From NCBI RefSeq assembly GCF_016908375.1, contig NZ_JAFBDS010000010.1, forward strand, positions 1 to 64,000: 64,000 nt of DNA, given 5' to 3'. The notes under the pieces are model-generated. The model was not told the DNA's origin, ran no database searches, and saw only the letters and a program-made list of their open reading frames with translations. A program made the position numbers and the translations under genes. This document shows, piece by piece, positions 42,011 through 51,121 of this stretch. How positions within the stretch are numbered: the stretch's first letter is position 1; each line of letters begins with the position of its first letter. The stretch comes from Amphibacillus cookii (GTDB taxonomy: Bacteria > Bacillota > Bacilli > Bacillales > Amphibacillaceae).

Positions 42011-42281
42011 ACTCAGTGGGCGGGGGGCTACAGGATGTAGGTCATGCAGACGTTGCCACAGGACGTGGTGGTCTTAGTCTGTAATCCTTCTTAAAGACGT
42101 GGCGGGCTTAGTCTGTCTTCCTTCTTAAAGATGTGGCGGTTTTAGTCTACGATCTTACCCACCCACTAAGGGTTCGTTGAGTAGATCAGAACATTAACGT
42201 CCGTTATCCCACGCCTAAATAGATTTGCTCTACTCTCTATTTTGAGGCAAGCGTTTTACGGACGGTTATCCGTGATAAAAC
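42011..42281 (+). repeat. Repeat family A, copy A2, with internal 34-base tandem repeats
   Basis: Starts CTCAGTGGGCGGGG and ends GACGGTTATCCGTGATAAAAC. It has the same CTACAGGATGTAG and GCCACAGGACGTGG hairpins as copy A1. Units at 42062-42095 and 42096-42129 are 34 bases each (GACGTGGYGG...CCTTCTTAAA), and a third, diverged unit starts at 42130. GCCT-AAATAGA and TCTATTTTGAGGC form a second hairpin. Confidence 0.78.
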
Positions 42282-42535
42282 TTGTTTGACATAAGAAAAC
42301 ACCTCTATTTTTTTGATCCATAGCATAGGAAGTCTTCCTAGAAGATAAACAGCTAAAGCTATTTAAATACTATTGGCCAAAATCTAAAAATAGAAGCGTC
42401 AATCTTTTGGAAAAATTTAAATATTCTTCCTTGAAATAAGAATAGCTTGAATACGCACTAACCTCCACGTAACCTTTTTTCCACTCCTTCCAAAAAGCAA
42501 ACGCGTTATATATGTTAACTATGACCTAATTCAAT

Positions 42536-42586
42536 AAAATGAACCTTCAATCAGTGAGCGTTTTACTGAAGGCTATCTGTGATAAA
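42536..42586 (+). repeat. Repeat family A, short copy
   Basis: AAAATGAACCTTCAATCAG at the left and GGCTATCTGTGATAAA at the right are joined with the middle of the element missing. CCTTCA and TGAAGG pair. Confidence 0.65.
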
Positions 42587-42680
42587 TACCTCCTACTCTT
42601 AAAGATTTGATAAGTTTTTTAATCGTTTTTGAAGGTTATACAAACACCTTTAATTAGGAAATGGCTCCATGGCTATTTCG

Positions 42681-43676
42681 CTATCCAACAACACCGGTAC
42701 GTTCAATACTTTGGACAAAATAACGTTGCACAAAAAGATATAGAATAATAAGTGGTAATATAGCTAACAAAATACCGGTATCTTGCACCATACTTAAATA
42801 GAATGGATCAGAACTTGCCGCATCACCACCGTCTAAAAACATCTCTAAATTATATGGCAATGAGGATAACTGTGTCGACATAACATGACTTGATGTCAAA
42901 TAAGTGGTCGTATAGAAACTATCATTCCATTGCCACACAAATGAAAACAAAACAACGGTAACAATCGCAGGAAAAGCATTAGGTAACATAATTCTAAAGA
43001 ATGTAGATCCGACACCTGCACCATCTATATATGCAGCTTCCTCAATTGCTTTAGGCACACCCCTAAAGAATTGAGTAAATATAAAAATGTATAACCCTGC
43101 CTTTAAAGAATTAGCGGTAATCGATGTTAAAATAAATGGCCAATACGAGTCTAATAGATTAACCGTGTTCCCCGTTAATAAAGGGATTAATCCACCCAAA
43201 CTAAACTCTCTTAAGTTCATGTACACAGGGATCAAAATAGTAGTTGGTGGCACTAATATTGTTAAAATCACACCAAAAAACAAGATATTACTTCCCTTAA
43301 ATCTTAGTCTTGCAAAAGCATAACCAGCCAGTGCACAAGAAGCCGCCGTTAAAATGGTTGTCATGCCCGATAGCATAAACGTGTTAAATAATGTCTCCCA
43401 ATAATTCATAATCGACATCGCATCTCTAATATTATCAAATGTGAAATTCTCTGGTATCCAAACAACAATCGGTGAATAGAGGTCACTTTTATGTTTAATA
43501 GCTGTAGAAATCTTTTGTAAAATTGGATAAAGTATAACAAAAGATAAACCAGCTATTAATACAAATCGAACAAATGACCAAACCCAACGCTTTAGTTTAT
43601 CAAAAGAAAATCGTCGAGTTAGCATCAAATTACTCATCCTTCCTTGTTTCATTAGTTTTAACTTTACACCAATCAT
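42681..43676 (-). CDS. Carbohydrate ABC transporter permease
   Basis: A CUT1 permease of up to 331 residues with six membrane helices; EAA loop EEAAYIDGAGVGSTFFRIML (about residues 218-237) and C-terminal QRYFVQSIERTGVVG. The true start is uncertain: no ribosome site precedes ATG 43676, while AAGGAAGG lies just before 43637 and nine bases before TTG 43628, so the protein may be 13-17 residues shorter. It pairs with the permease at 43686, ten bases upstream. Last gene of the eight-gene unit with the DUF5696, YIP1-like and NHL proteins. Confidence 0.85.
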   Translation of the reverse strand: MIGVKLKLMKQGRMSNLMLTRRFSFDKLKRWVWSFVRFVLIAGLSFVILYPILQKISTAIKHKSDLYSPIVVWIPENFTFDNIRDAMSIMNYWETLFNTFMLSGMTTILTAASCALAGYAFARLRFKGSNILFFGVILTILVPPTTILIPVYMNLREFSLGGLIPLLTGNTVNLLDSYWPFILTSITANSLKAGLYIFIFTQFFRGVPKAIEEAAYIDGAGVGSTFFRIMLPNAFPAIVTVVLFSFVWQWNDSFYTTTYLTSSHVMSTQLSSLPYNLEMFLDGGDAASSDPFYLSMVQDTGILLAILPLIILYLFVQRYFVQSIERTGVVG

Positions 43677-43685
43677 AGGGCTAAC

Positions 43686-44600
43686 TTATTCTTGATAGAA
43701 AACCTTTTTAGAGATCAAATACGTGCTGATTGCTAATATGAGCATAATTGAAATAAAATAAACCCAAGCCATTGCAGAGCTAAGTCCGAAGTTTAAGTTG
43801 TCGAAACCGGTAGACATAATCAATTCGGTCACCGGACTTCTAGAAAATGAATCAATAATTGTGTAAATCAAATTGACGAGAATAAGCGGACTTACCATGG
43901 GTAATGTAATTTTCCAAAAAGCCTCATACCCTGTTGCTCCTTCCATTTTTGAGGCTTCATAAATCTGTGGTGATATCGTTTGAATACCCGCAAGAAAGAT
44001 TAAAATTTGTACCCCTGATTGACTAACGATGTCATAAATACGGCTGACCGCACCGGTTAAATAATTAACAACATAATCATTCACACCAGCTCTGAGCATA
44101 ATTCTTTCTAATTCAAATGCGCCTAATGCGTTAGCTAACCCACCAGCATTAGCATTTTGCTGATTAATCTCTTGTACAAGACTCTCAGCTTCCAAACCCA
44201 ATATAACCCCCGATGCTAAAATAACTGGTAGAAAGAAAATAGAACGTGCAACTGACCTACCGAAAAATTCTTGGTTCAAAAGCACCGCTATAAACAAACT
44301 AAAGATTAAGATTAATGGTACATCAATAACAATCTCAAATAATGACTCCACTAATTGTCTGTTAAAATTGGGGTTAACTGCTAATGCTTCAATGTAATTA
44401 GATAAACCCGTAAACGTAACGTTGAGCCCTTCTGAACTAGCCTCAATCGTACTAAAACTATATTGTAACGAGGTAAGCAAAGGGACGAAGAAGAAAAATA
44501 TAAAGCCGAATAGCCATGGTGAAACAAAAAGCAACCCCCAAAGTACTTTCTGTCCATCATACGACTGTAGTGACATTTTGACCTTTCTCACGGCGTTCAT
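43686..44600 (-). CDS. Sugar ABC transporter permease
   Basis: A 304-residue CUT1 permease, MalF-like half, with six membrane helices and EAA loop YEASKMEGATGYEAFWKITL (about residues 215-234). An insert near residues 145-190 (rich in Asn and Ala) distinguishes it from the other permeases here. Its start overlaps the DUF5696 stop by four bases (ATGA), so synthesis of the two is coupled, which argues that the lipoprotein and this permease pair work together. Confidence 0.87.
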   Translation of the reverse strand: MNAVRKVKMSLQSYDGQKVLWGLLFVSPWLFGFIFFFFVPLLTSLQYSFSTIEASSEGLNVTFTGLSNYIEALAVNPNFNRQLVESLFEIVIDVPLILIFSLFIAVLLNQEFFGRSVARSIFFLPVILASGVILGLEAESLVQEINQQNANAGGLANALGAFELERIMLRAGVNDYVVNYLTGAVSRIYDIVSQSGVQILIFLAGIQTISPQIYEASKMEGATGYEAFWKITLPMVSPLILVNLIYTIIDSFSRSPVTELIMSTGFDNLNFGLSSAMAWVYFISIMLILAISTYLISKKVFYQE

Positions 44601-47173
44601 TTTTCTTCACCACCTGTCATATAACTTTGAGCCTTAATGGTCAATCCGTCTACTGTAACTGATTCCGTATTATAGTTCACCACAATGTAAAGCCCATTAC
44701 CGTAAACGGTTTTGTATACACCTTCAACAAGGCTTTCGTGTGAGATAATTGGTTCACCACGCACGTGTTTAAGCACATCATTAACTTCATGATAGAGCTC
44801 TGTTGCTTGTTCTAGCCACTGCTGATAATTCACTGAATATAACTGATTAAATCGCGTATCCTTTAATTCTTCATTAGGTTCATAAATCCACTTAAAATTC
44901 ACATATGAACCATATTCTAATACTTTTAAAACATAATCGCGATCACTTAAATAAGTCGATAAATTGAAAGGGACCGTTGCATAATCAACATATCCGCGAA
45001 TCACCATTTGCAGAAATGGAATCGACTCATCTTGAAGCTTAAAACTGCTACTATCCATGGGTATATCAATAATGTCCGTAAGATATGGTAATGAATAAGC
45101 ATTTCCACCATTAGCCATAATCGACAGTCCTTCTTCATAAATCTGTTCTAAAGCATTTGTAGAAATCGTTTCTGATTCTGTCCGATCAATTTGATCATTT
45201 CTTCTAAAATCACTATTTAATATGTCAGCCAAATCTCTAAGTGCAATCCCAGCTGTACCAAATGCCCTGAACTGTTCTAGCATGTCCTCTGTATATTCTT
45301 CTACCCGTCTTGGTGATAAAGGATACGAAGGTTTTTGTGATCGATCACGCCTATTCATAGATAAGTCAACCGGATATATGGCGGCAGGGACATTTGTTAA
45401 TGTCCGCGAAGCCTCCTGCCTCACTTTAAAACCAGATTCTGAATTGACCTTTAATATAGCTGTCTCAGGAAAGAGTGTAATCCCTTGTCCTTCAGTGTAT
45501 GCAATAAAATCTTTAAAGCCTCCCATCCCACCTATAGCACGATCAACACGAATTTTTGTCGGCACCTTATGATTGATGCCTTTATTAAACCAACCTATAT
45601 AATTTAACCTAATATCATTAATATCACTTTCTTTCATTTGCCTAAGGATCTGTTCAGCTTGATCAAAGCTCGTTAGTGATGTCGAGGATTGATAAGGAAT
45701 ACCAGCAAAATGCTGTTGTTTCGTTATACTTCCAACTAACTGCAAATAAAATGGCGTATCTTCTGGCAATGCTTCATTATCATGAGAACGAAGACCGTTG
45801 TTCTGGATTAAATAATTTTGATAATAGTTAGCCATCCCCTGATAAGACGCTTCTTCACCATCCAAGAACACATATCTAACTGAAAAATCCGTCTTCATAG
45901 GTCCTTCCTGGAACCTAGGCAATGTCCGTTCTTGTTGATCGGCACGCAAGGTTACATCACCTTTTGACACGACTGTAAAGCTAGGGTACACATAGTTATA
46001 ACTATTCACTCTACCACTAACATCAGCACTTATAGTGGCGACAGAAGCACCTTCTTCAATAATGGCTAACCATGCGTCGCCTTCATCTTTTATCAAACCG
46101 AAAACGGGAAGCCTTACCGTTTCTTCCATTCTCACGTCGTCTCTTGATAAGGTTGATAAATCTGTTCCATAAACAGCTTGTTGATAGGAAGGTAGATTTG
46201 TCCTGCCATTGTTAAAATGGATTAAAGCACCTGATCCATCTGGCACAAATAGTGATCCACTTTCATTGCTATCAGCTGCACCAAAAAAATTAAAAAAGGA
46301 TATACGATTAACAGGATATTCTGGCGTATAGTGAATACTGTCATTTGGGACAGTGACCAAAATACTATCCTCGTCTAGCCTATATTCAATGGCAGCTAAA
46401 AACGTCCTCCCTTCTGCTGATTCTTGAGTGAAATTCAATTCCATCATATCTTGTTGTAAATCTTCCTCTGTGTATCCAGCTTCTTCAAATGCTGTAAAAG
46501 CACGTTCTAATTGAAGACCACGTAGTGCGTTATCATTTCTTTCATAAACGCCTGTATCCGTGTTTTCTGTATAGGCGATGGTTAATGCCCGTTGACTCGT
46601 ATTATCTAGCCGACTTAACAAGTCTTCAATTCTTTCACTACTTAACATTAAAGGCAACTCATCAGCCGAGCGTTGAGCTTTACCAAATTGGTAATTGACA
46701 CGTAAGCCATCTGGAATCACCTCAATGTTAAACTGATCATGAACGACACTGTCAGTATAGGAATTCATATTACTACTTTGTCCGAAATTGTTAAAAAATT
46801 GTAATTGTATTTGCGAAGATAACAAATCTTGATGGACACCTGAGGCGATGGCATCATCACCTCGATCAGTTGGATTACTGTACCAAATCTCCCCACTCGA
46901 TTTATTATGGACAGCAATACTAGCTGTTTCTTCATCTACAAATAATTGTAAATGTTCATTTTCAACCATGCCCTTCATTCCCTCTACACGACTATCCACA
47001 AAAGCTGCTTGTAATGGTTCCATTTGCGTAACCTCAACTTCAGACAAATCTTCTTCAAGTCGATCTTTGTCCGTCGCAGGATCTGAACATCCCACCAAAA
47101 TGATCATCACTAGCAACAATGTGAGTAGTCGCATGATTATGGCTTTACTCATTCTATCTGACGCTCCTCCCAT
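44597..47173 (-). CDS. DUF5696-like large lipoprotein, possible glycosidase fold
   Basis: An 858-residue lipoprotein (lipobox LVGC, Cys29 from ATG 47173; a start at ATG 47152 is also possible). Residues about 70-420 are beta-rich, with a DGSGALIHFNNG segment near 305-320; residues 450-760 alternate as in a TIM barrel (DIRLNYIGWFNKG; GITLFPETAILKV; GIALRDLADILNSDF; SIMANGGNAYSLPYLTDI). I take it to be the DUF5696 family, known to me only as a domain of unknown function. The layout, beta-sandwich plus barrel, resembles glycoside hydrolases, but no catalytic pair can be named. The TAATG overlap with the YIP1-like gene and ATGA overlap with the permease show tight coupling. Confidence 0.72.
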   Translation of the reverse strand: MGGASDRMSKAIIMRLLTLLLVMIILVGCSDPATDKDRLEEDLSEVEVTQMEPLQAAFVDSRVEGMKGMVENEHLQLFVDEETASIAVHNKSSGEIWYSNPTDRGDDAIASGVHQDLLSSQIQLQFFNNFGQSSNMNSYTDSVVHDQFNIEVIPDGLRVNYQFGKAQRSADELPLMLSSERIEDLLSRLDNTSQRALTIAYTENTDTGVYERNDNALRGLQLERAFTAFEEAGYTEEDLQQDMMELNFTQESAEGRTFLAAIEYRLDEDSILVTVPNDSIHYTPEYPVNRISFFNFFGAADSNESGSLFVPDGSGALIHFNNGRTNLPSYQQAVYGTDLSTLSRDDVRMEETVRLPVFGLIKDEGDAWLAIIEEGASVATISADVSGRVNSYNYVYPSFTVVSKGDVTLRADQQERTLPRFQEGPMKTDFSVRYVFLDGEEASYQGMANYYQNYLIQNNGLRSHDNEALPEDTPFYLQLVGSITKQQHFAGIPYQSSTSLTSFDQAEQILRQMKESDINDIRLNYIGWFNKGINHKVPTKIRVDRAIGGMGGFKDFIAYTEGQGITLFPETAILKVNSESGFKVRQEASRTLTNVPAAIYPVDLSMNRRDRSQKPSYPLSPRRVEEYTEDMLEQFRAFGTAGIALRDLADILNSDFRRNDQIDRTESETISTNALEQIYEEGLSIMANGGNAYSLPYLTDIIDIPMDSSSFKLQDESIPFLQMVIRGYVDYATVPFNLSTYLSDRDYVLKVLEYGSYVNFKWIYEPNEELKDTRFNQLYSVNYQQWLEQATELYHEVNDVLKHVRGEPIISHESLVEGVYKTVYGNGLYIVVNYNTESVTVDGLTIKAQSYMTGGEEK

Positions 47174-47799
47174 TAGTACCTAAAGACAATCTCTTGATAA
47201 ATAACACTGAAGAAAGCTATTATTTGTTGAATTAGGCTAAAAAATAATAGACATAGAAACGCTATAAACCCCATCGCAATGATCGTTAATACGATGGTAC
47301 CTACCGTTTTAGACGGCGTATATTGATGTACAGTCATATTTCCAACAAATATTAAGAAAAAAAACCAGATGACCGCGAAGCTCTGTGATAAATAATAAAA
47401 CATCGCTTCTTGCATTGAGATAAAATTACTTAACCAAATCCACGGAAAATTAATCATAACAAGGGGGACTAAAGCAAAACACGTTGCAATAAAAATCTCA
47501 ACAAATTTCCCCTCCCCATCCATCAGTGTTGTCAACGACCAATTAGCCGTACACCAAAATAAAACGGGAATAAGGACATAAACAATTTCCATTAAACTAT
47601 TCATTTCCTCTGGGTTGTATATATTGACAATAAACCCTGCATATTGATTACTTAGCACATTCGTCACCATTAGAGACAATAAAATAAAAAAGGAAATGGT
47701 TAAATCTATTCGCGTATTGCGTTCATATTTCAAATCCCAAAACCCTTGGAATGGATGGGTAGTTAAATGAAAAGGGTATTTAATATTATCACTGTTCAA
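47173..47799 (-). CDS. YIP1 family membrane protein
   Basis: A 208-residue integral membrane protein with five hydrophobic segments (about residues 30-55, 70-90, 102-130, 135-158 and 165-200). The N-terminal HLTTHPFQGFWDLKYER and the central WCTANWSLTTLMDGEGKF stretch are typical of bacterial YIP1-fold proteins. Their function is unknown. The start is TTG 47799, six bases after GAGGAGGG, inside the end of the NHL gene (11-base overlap). Conserved position between the propeller protein and the DUF5696 lipoprotein suggests a membrane scaffold for this system. Confidence 0.78.
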   Translation of the reverse strand: MNSDNIKYPFHLTTHPFQGFWDLKYERNTRIDLTISFFILLSLMVTNVLSNQYAGFIVNIYNPEEMNSLMEIVYVLIPVLFWCTANWSLTTLMDGEGKFVEIFIATCFALVPLVMINFPWIWLSNFISMQEAMFYYLSQSFAVIWFFFLIFVGNMTVHQYTPSKTVGTIVLTIIAMGFIAFLCLLFFSLIQQIIAFFSVIYQEIVFRY

Positions 47800-49246
47800 C
47801 CAAAACCCTCCTCTTTCTTTTCGCTATCTTTCGATAAACCACAATGATAGTAATAATTGTTATAGCGCCTAGTATCGTTGACATGATCACGGTAAAATGG
47901 TCACGTAACAATCGATTACGATACAATAAATACGCCTTTGAATAGTTATTTTGATCTAAACTTTGCTCAAAATTATGCATTGCCTTTTCGTATTGATCTT
48001 GCTGTAAAAGCGCTTTTCCAATGCCAGTGTAGGCAAATTCCAAATTGACATTCATATTGACCACTTCTTCAAAAAGTTGATGTGCCAGGTCTTCATCACC
48101 TTGTTCATAACTTCTGACCGCTTCATTTAGCGTTTGACCATAGATCGTTGCTGTGAAAATGGTAATCTCTCCAAGTTCTCGATCAAGCACAAGAAAATAA
48201 TCATCATATCTCTCGATAGCAATTGGTGTATGAAATTCTCCTAAGCGATTACCTATCCCTCCAAATACATACAATAGATGACCATCACCATTATAGGTGA
48301 AGATACGCCCTTTTCTCGAATCTAAAACGGAATAAATCTCATAATCTGCTACACTTATATCAATTAATCTCGAAGCGCCATCTGTTTCGGTATAGCGAAC
48401 ATCACCAATTGGACTGAAGTAACCTTCTCTTCTAAGAATGTCATCACCTCTTGCATTAATTTTTTTTATTACATCATCCGAATTATCCACGTTTGTAGCA
48501 TAGAGAAAACCTTGTTGGTTAACATCCAGGCTGGTAAATTCAGTCGGCACATAATTGACCATTTGACTTCGCTGCTCCCTCGTTGCAAATCGTTTCCACA
48601 AATATTCAATGGGATCCACACGGACACGGTTAGCGCCGATGAAAGTGGTAAAGTACCCATCGACACTAAATTCCATAAATCCGTCAAATACACCATCTGC
48701 CATAACAAAAAGGCGTCCAGCATAATCGACCGCCACTTTTAATGGCCGAAAGGTAAAATTATCACTTAGTAGTTCAGACTCTGGTTGCTCAACGATTTTT
48801 ATAAGATCAAAGTTTGCATCGAGATGAACCACACGATTGTTTCCTGTATCAGCGATAAATACATGATGCTCATCGTTGACGAAGATGCCCTGAGGACTTG
48901 AAAATGTTTCTTTTGACTCCTCTATAAAAAAGGATTCAATAACATCAACAACATTAAACGTTTCATTTAAAATAATGATGCGATTATTTCCTGTATCTGC
49001 TACGTAAATAGTTCGATCAGTTGATACATGAAAATCATTTGGCTCACTTAATGGTTCAATCCCCAACCGATCACCGTCAATGATTCTTACCGCTTGATAG
49101 GCCGGTGGCGCAGGAACCGCGTCTGCCCAGTATGAATAATTATAAGAGCGTTGGTCAACACTTGCTTTAACCACTGGTATTCCTGTACCAAATGCTAATA
49201 TGATCACGGTAAGAAGGGTTATATATCGTTTCTTTATCAGATACAC
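47789..49246 (-). CDS. Membrane-anchored NHL propeller and TPR protein
   Basis: About 485 residues. N-terminal signal peptide (about residues 5-28), then NHL propeller repeats (IYVADTGNNRIIILNETF; VFIADTGNNRVVHLDANF; two more with RLFVMADGVF and YDDYFLVLDRE), two TPR-like repeats near 375-440 (YEQGDEDLAHQLFEE; LLQQDQYEKAMHNFEQ) and one C-terminal membrane helix (about 455-478) with a basic cytoplasmic tail. The propeller should face outside. GTG 49246 is chosen because AGGGAG lies ten bases before it; GTG 49255 abuts that site. NHL propellers bind proteins, RNA or glycans; a binding or scaffold role at the cell surface is inferred. Confidence 0.78.
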   Translation of the reverse strand: MYLIKKRYITLLTVIILAFGTGIPVVKASVDQRSYNYSYWADAVPAPPAYQAVRIIDGDRLGIEPLSEPNDFHVSTDRTIYVADTGNNRIIILNETFNVVDVIESFFIEESKETFSSPQGIFVNDEHHVFIADTGNNRVVHLDANFDLIKIVEQPESELLSDNFTFRPLKVAVDYAGRLFVMADGVFDGFMEFSVDGYFTTFIGANRVRVDPIEYLWKRFATREQRSQMVNYVPTEFTSLDVNQQGFLYATNVDNSDDVIKKINARGDDILRREGYFSPIGDVRYTETDGASRLIDISVADYEIYSVLDSRKGRIFTYNGDGHLLYVFGGIGNRLGEFHTPIAIERYDDYFLVLDRELGEITIFTATIYGQTLNEAVRSYEQGDEDLAHQLFEEVVNMNVNLEFAYTGIGKALLQQDQYEKAMHNFEQSLDQNNYSKAYLLYRNRLLRDHFTVIMSTILGAITIITIIVVYRKIAKRKRRVLVEQ

Positions 49247-49263
49247 CTCATACACGCTCCCTT

Positions 49264-50124
49264 CTAATCTTTCATACCAGAACTTGACATCGTTTGAATG
49301 ACATTGCTTTGTGAAATGATAAAAAGTGTAATGGGCACAACCATTAGTATCAGTGCAACTGCTGCACCAACACCTGCACGCGCAATGCCTCCTAATATGA
49401 TTTGTTGCAGAGCATAATTTAACGTTTTTAATTCTTCACTATAAACAAAATCCCCGCCATTTGTACCCCAAAGCACCGGAAATTGTAAGATTAATAGTGT
49501 TAACCAGGCAGGCTTAACATTTGGCATAACAATCTTCCAAAAAATGCGATATTCGCTTGCGCCATCAATTTTTGCAGCTTCAAGCATTGCATCTGGAAGT
49601 TGCTCCATAAATTGTTTCATCAAAAACAAACCTAGTGGGAATGCCATTGCAGGTACAATGAGTGATAAGTGTGTATCAATCCAGCCAAGCCTTGACATAA
49701 CCATATAGTTTGGTATAGCAGTTACATGAGGTGAAAACATTAAGGATAACACCACCACCCGAAAAATAGCAGAAGAACCAGGGAACTTATATTTCGCCAA
49801 TGGATAAGCAGCCATTGAAGCTAAAATAATATGCCCCACTGTTCCGAATAGTGTGATGACAATGGTATTAAAGAAATAACGTGATAAAGGAACCCATGAA
49901 TCCCCCATGACCGCTGCTAAATCAAAGAAATTATCCAATGTTGGATTCCTTACAAAAAATCTCGGTGGAAAAATAAATAGCTCATCAAGTGGCTTAAATG
50001 CATTGTTAACCGCATAAACAAGTGGCAAAGCCATAAAAGCGCCAAATAAAGCTAGGAACAAGAAGAGCATCAGACTAACAGGCAAAGATCGATTAAGCCT
50101 TTTTTTAATAAGCGCCATGATCAT
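49264..50124 (-). CDS. Carbohydrate ABC transporter permease
   Basis: A 286-residue CUT1 permease, MalG-like half, with six membrane helices; EAA loop LEAAKIDGASEYRIFWKIVM (about residues 180-199). It lacks the usual C-terminal RGL tail and ends VIQTMSSSGMKD. The start overlaps the previous permease by four bases (ATGA). It forms the first permease pair of the eight-gene unit together with 50121. Confidence 0.88.
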   Translation of the reverse strand: MIMALIKKRLNRSLPVSLMLFLFLALFGAFMALPLVYAVNNAFKPLDELFIFPPRFFVRNPTLDNFFDLAAVMGDSWVPLSRYFFNTIVITLFGTVGHIILASMAAYPLAKYKFPGSSAIFRVVVLSLMFSPHVTAIPNYMVMSRLGWIDTHLSLIVPAMAFPLGLFLMKQFMEQLPDAMLEAAKIDGASEYRIFWKIVMPNVKPAWLTLLILQFPVLWGTNGGDFVYSEELKTLNYALQQIILGGIARAGVGAAVALILMVVPITLFIISQSNVIQTMSSSGMKD

Positions 50125-51104
50125 GTTCCTACCTTTCTTAATAATTTTTGAATAAGCATATTTGTACCCAACATAAGTCCAAATAAAACAGTAGCAATCG
50201 CTGAAGCATAGCCCATTTCAAATCGAATCGTACCATAATCCATCAAGTGTGTGACTACTGTATGGGCTGCATAGTTAACGCTTGGAAAACCGGCGAGAGC
50301 TATAGAAATATCAGCTACGGCAAATGATTGGGTAATCTGAAGGACCGCCCCAAACAACAATTGAGGCTTCATAGATGGCAACGTAATATACCAAAGCTCC
50401 TGCCATCTATTCTTTATTCCATCAACCGCGCCCGCCTCTACCAATGAGTGATCAATGGTCTGTAATCCCGCGATGAAAGCAAGGAAACTTGTACCCAAAC
50501 TCAACCACAATTGAACTAAAATAACGACCCCTAATACATATTGCTCATCTCTTAACCATTGAATAGGTTCTAATATAATACCTGTTCTCATCAGGAAACC
50601 ATTTAAGTATCCATAGGCATCACCAGAAAAAATAATGAGCCAGATAAAAAAGACATTACCTGCAATTGAAGGTGCATAAAAAATTACTGTCATAAAAGCC
50701 CTAATTTTAGGAGATAGCTCATTAATTATCCAAGCAAAAAGAAAACAAGCTAAATAGCTTAGCGGTCCGGTAATGACAGCAAACACTAGCGTGTTCTTTA
50801 AAGCTATCATAAAGACATCATCGCTTAGAAATAAGCGCGAATAATTTCCCCATCCAACAAATTGTGGTAATTCAAGCATGTTAAAGGAGAAAAAACTAAG
50901 AAACAATGACACAATAACTGGAACGACCGTAAATAAAGCAAAGATTATCATGTATGGAGCCATTAAAATATAATAGTGTTTCCCTCTTTTTAATTCACTT
51001 TTAAATCTATTCATTTTTGATCTTTTATTTGGATGATTAACTTTAACTTTCTTCTTCGGATAGACTGTGCTCTCTATCGGTTGTTCCATTTGTTCCGCTT
51101 GCAT
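50121..51104 (-). CDS. Sugar ABC transporter permease
   Basis: A 327-residue CUT1 permease, MalF-like half, with a basic cytoplasmic N-terminus (residues 1-40) and six helices; the EAA loop reads VEAGAVDGIKNRWQELWYIT (about residues 235-254), with Gly replacing the second Ala. AGGGGGTGGGGTAG precedes the ATG. It follows the giant binding protein by 17 bases and pairs with 49264. No ATPase gene is present in the unit. Confidence 0.87.
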   Translation of the reverse strand: MQAEQMEQPIESTVYPKKKVKVNHPNKRSKMNRFKSELKRGKHYYILMAPYMIIFALFTVVPVIVSLFLSFFSFNMLELPQFVGWGNYSRLFLSDDVFMIALKNTLVFAVITGPLSYLACFLFAWIINELSPKIRAFMTVIFYAPSIAGNVFFIWLIIFSGDAYGYLNGFLMRTGIILEPIQWLRDEQYVLGVVILVQLWLSLGTSFLAFIAGLQTIDHSLVEAGAVDGIKNRWQELWYITLPSMKPQLLFGAVLQITQSFAVADISIALAGFPSVNYAAHTVVTHLMDYGTIRFEMGYASAIATVLFGLMLGTNMLIQKLLRKVGT

Positions 51105-51121
51105 CTACCCCACCCCCTATC

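Larger units (their letters stand above)
41725..42680. other. Intergenic region, 956 bases
   Basis: Contains repeat A2 (42011-42281) with a tandem 34-base triplication, and a short family A copy (42536-42586). GAAAGGAG near 41968 is followed by tiny frames only (for example five codons from 41985). No real gene seen. Upstream sequences of the 41724 operon must lie at its left end. Confidence 0.55.

Noticed and set aside
42011-42281. Riboswitch or CRISPR-like array at the tandem 34-base units
   Set aside because: Units are adjacent without spacers, so not CRISPR, and no known riboswitch core was recognised; kept as repeat family A.
45222-45572. 116-residue plus-strand frame inside the DUF5696 gene
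   Set aside because: Antisense to a well-supported lipoprotein gene, without a ribosome site; a shadow frame.
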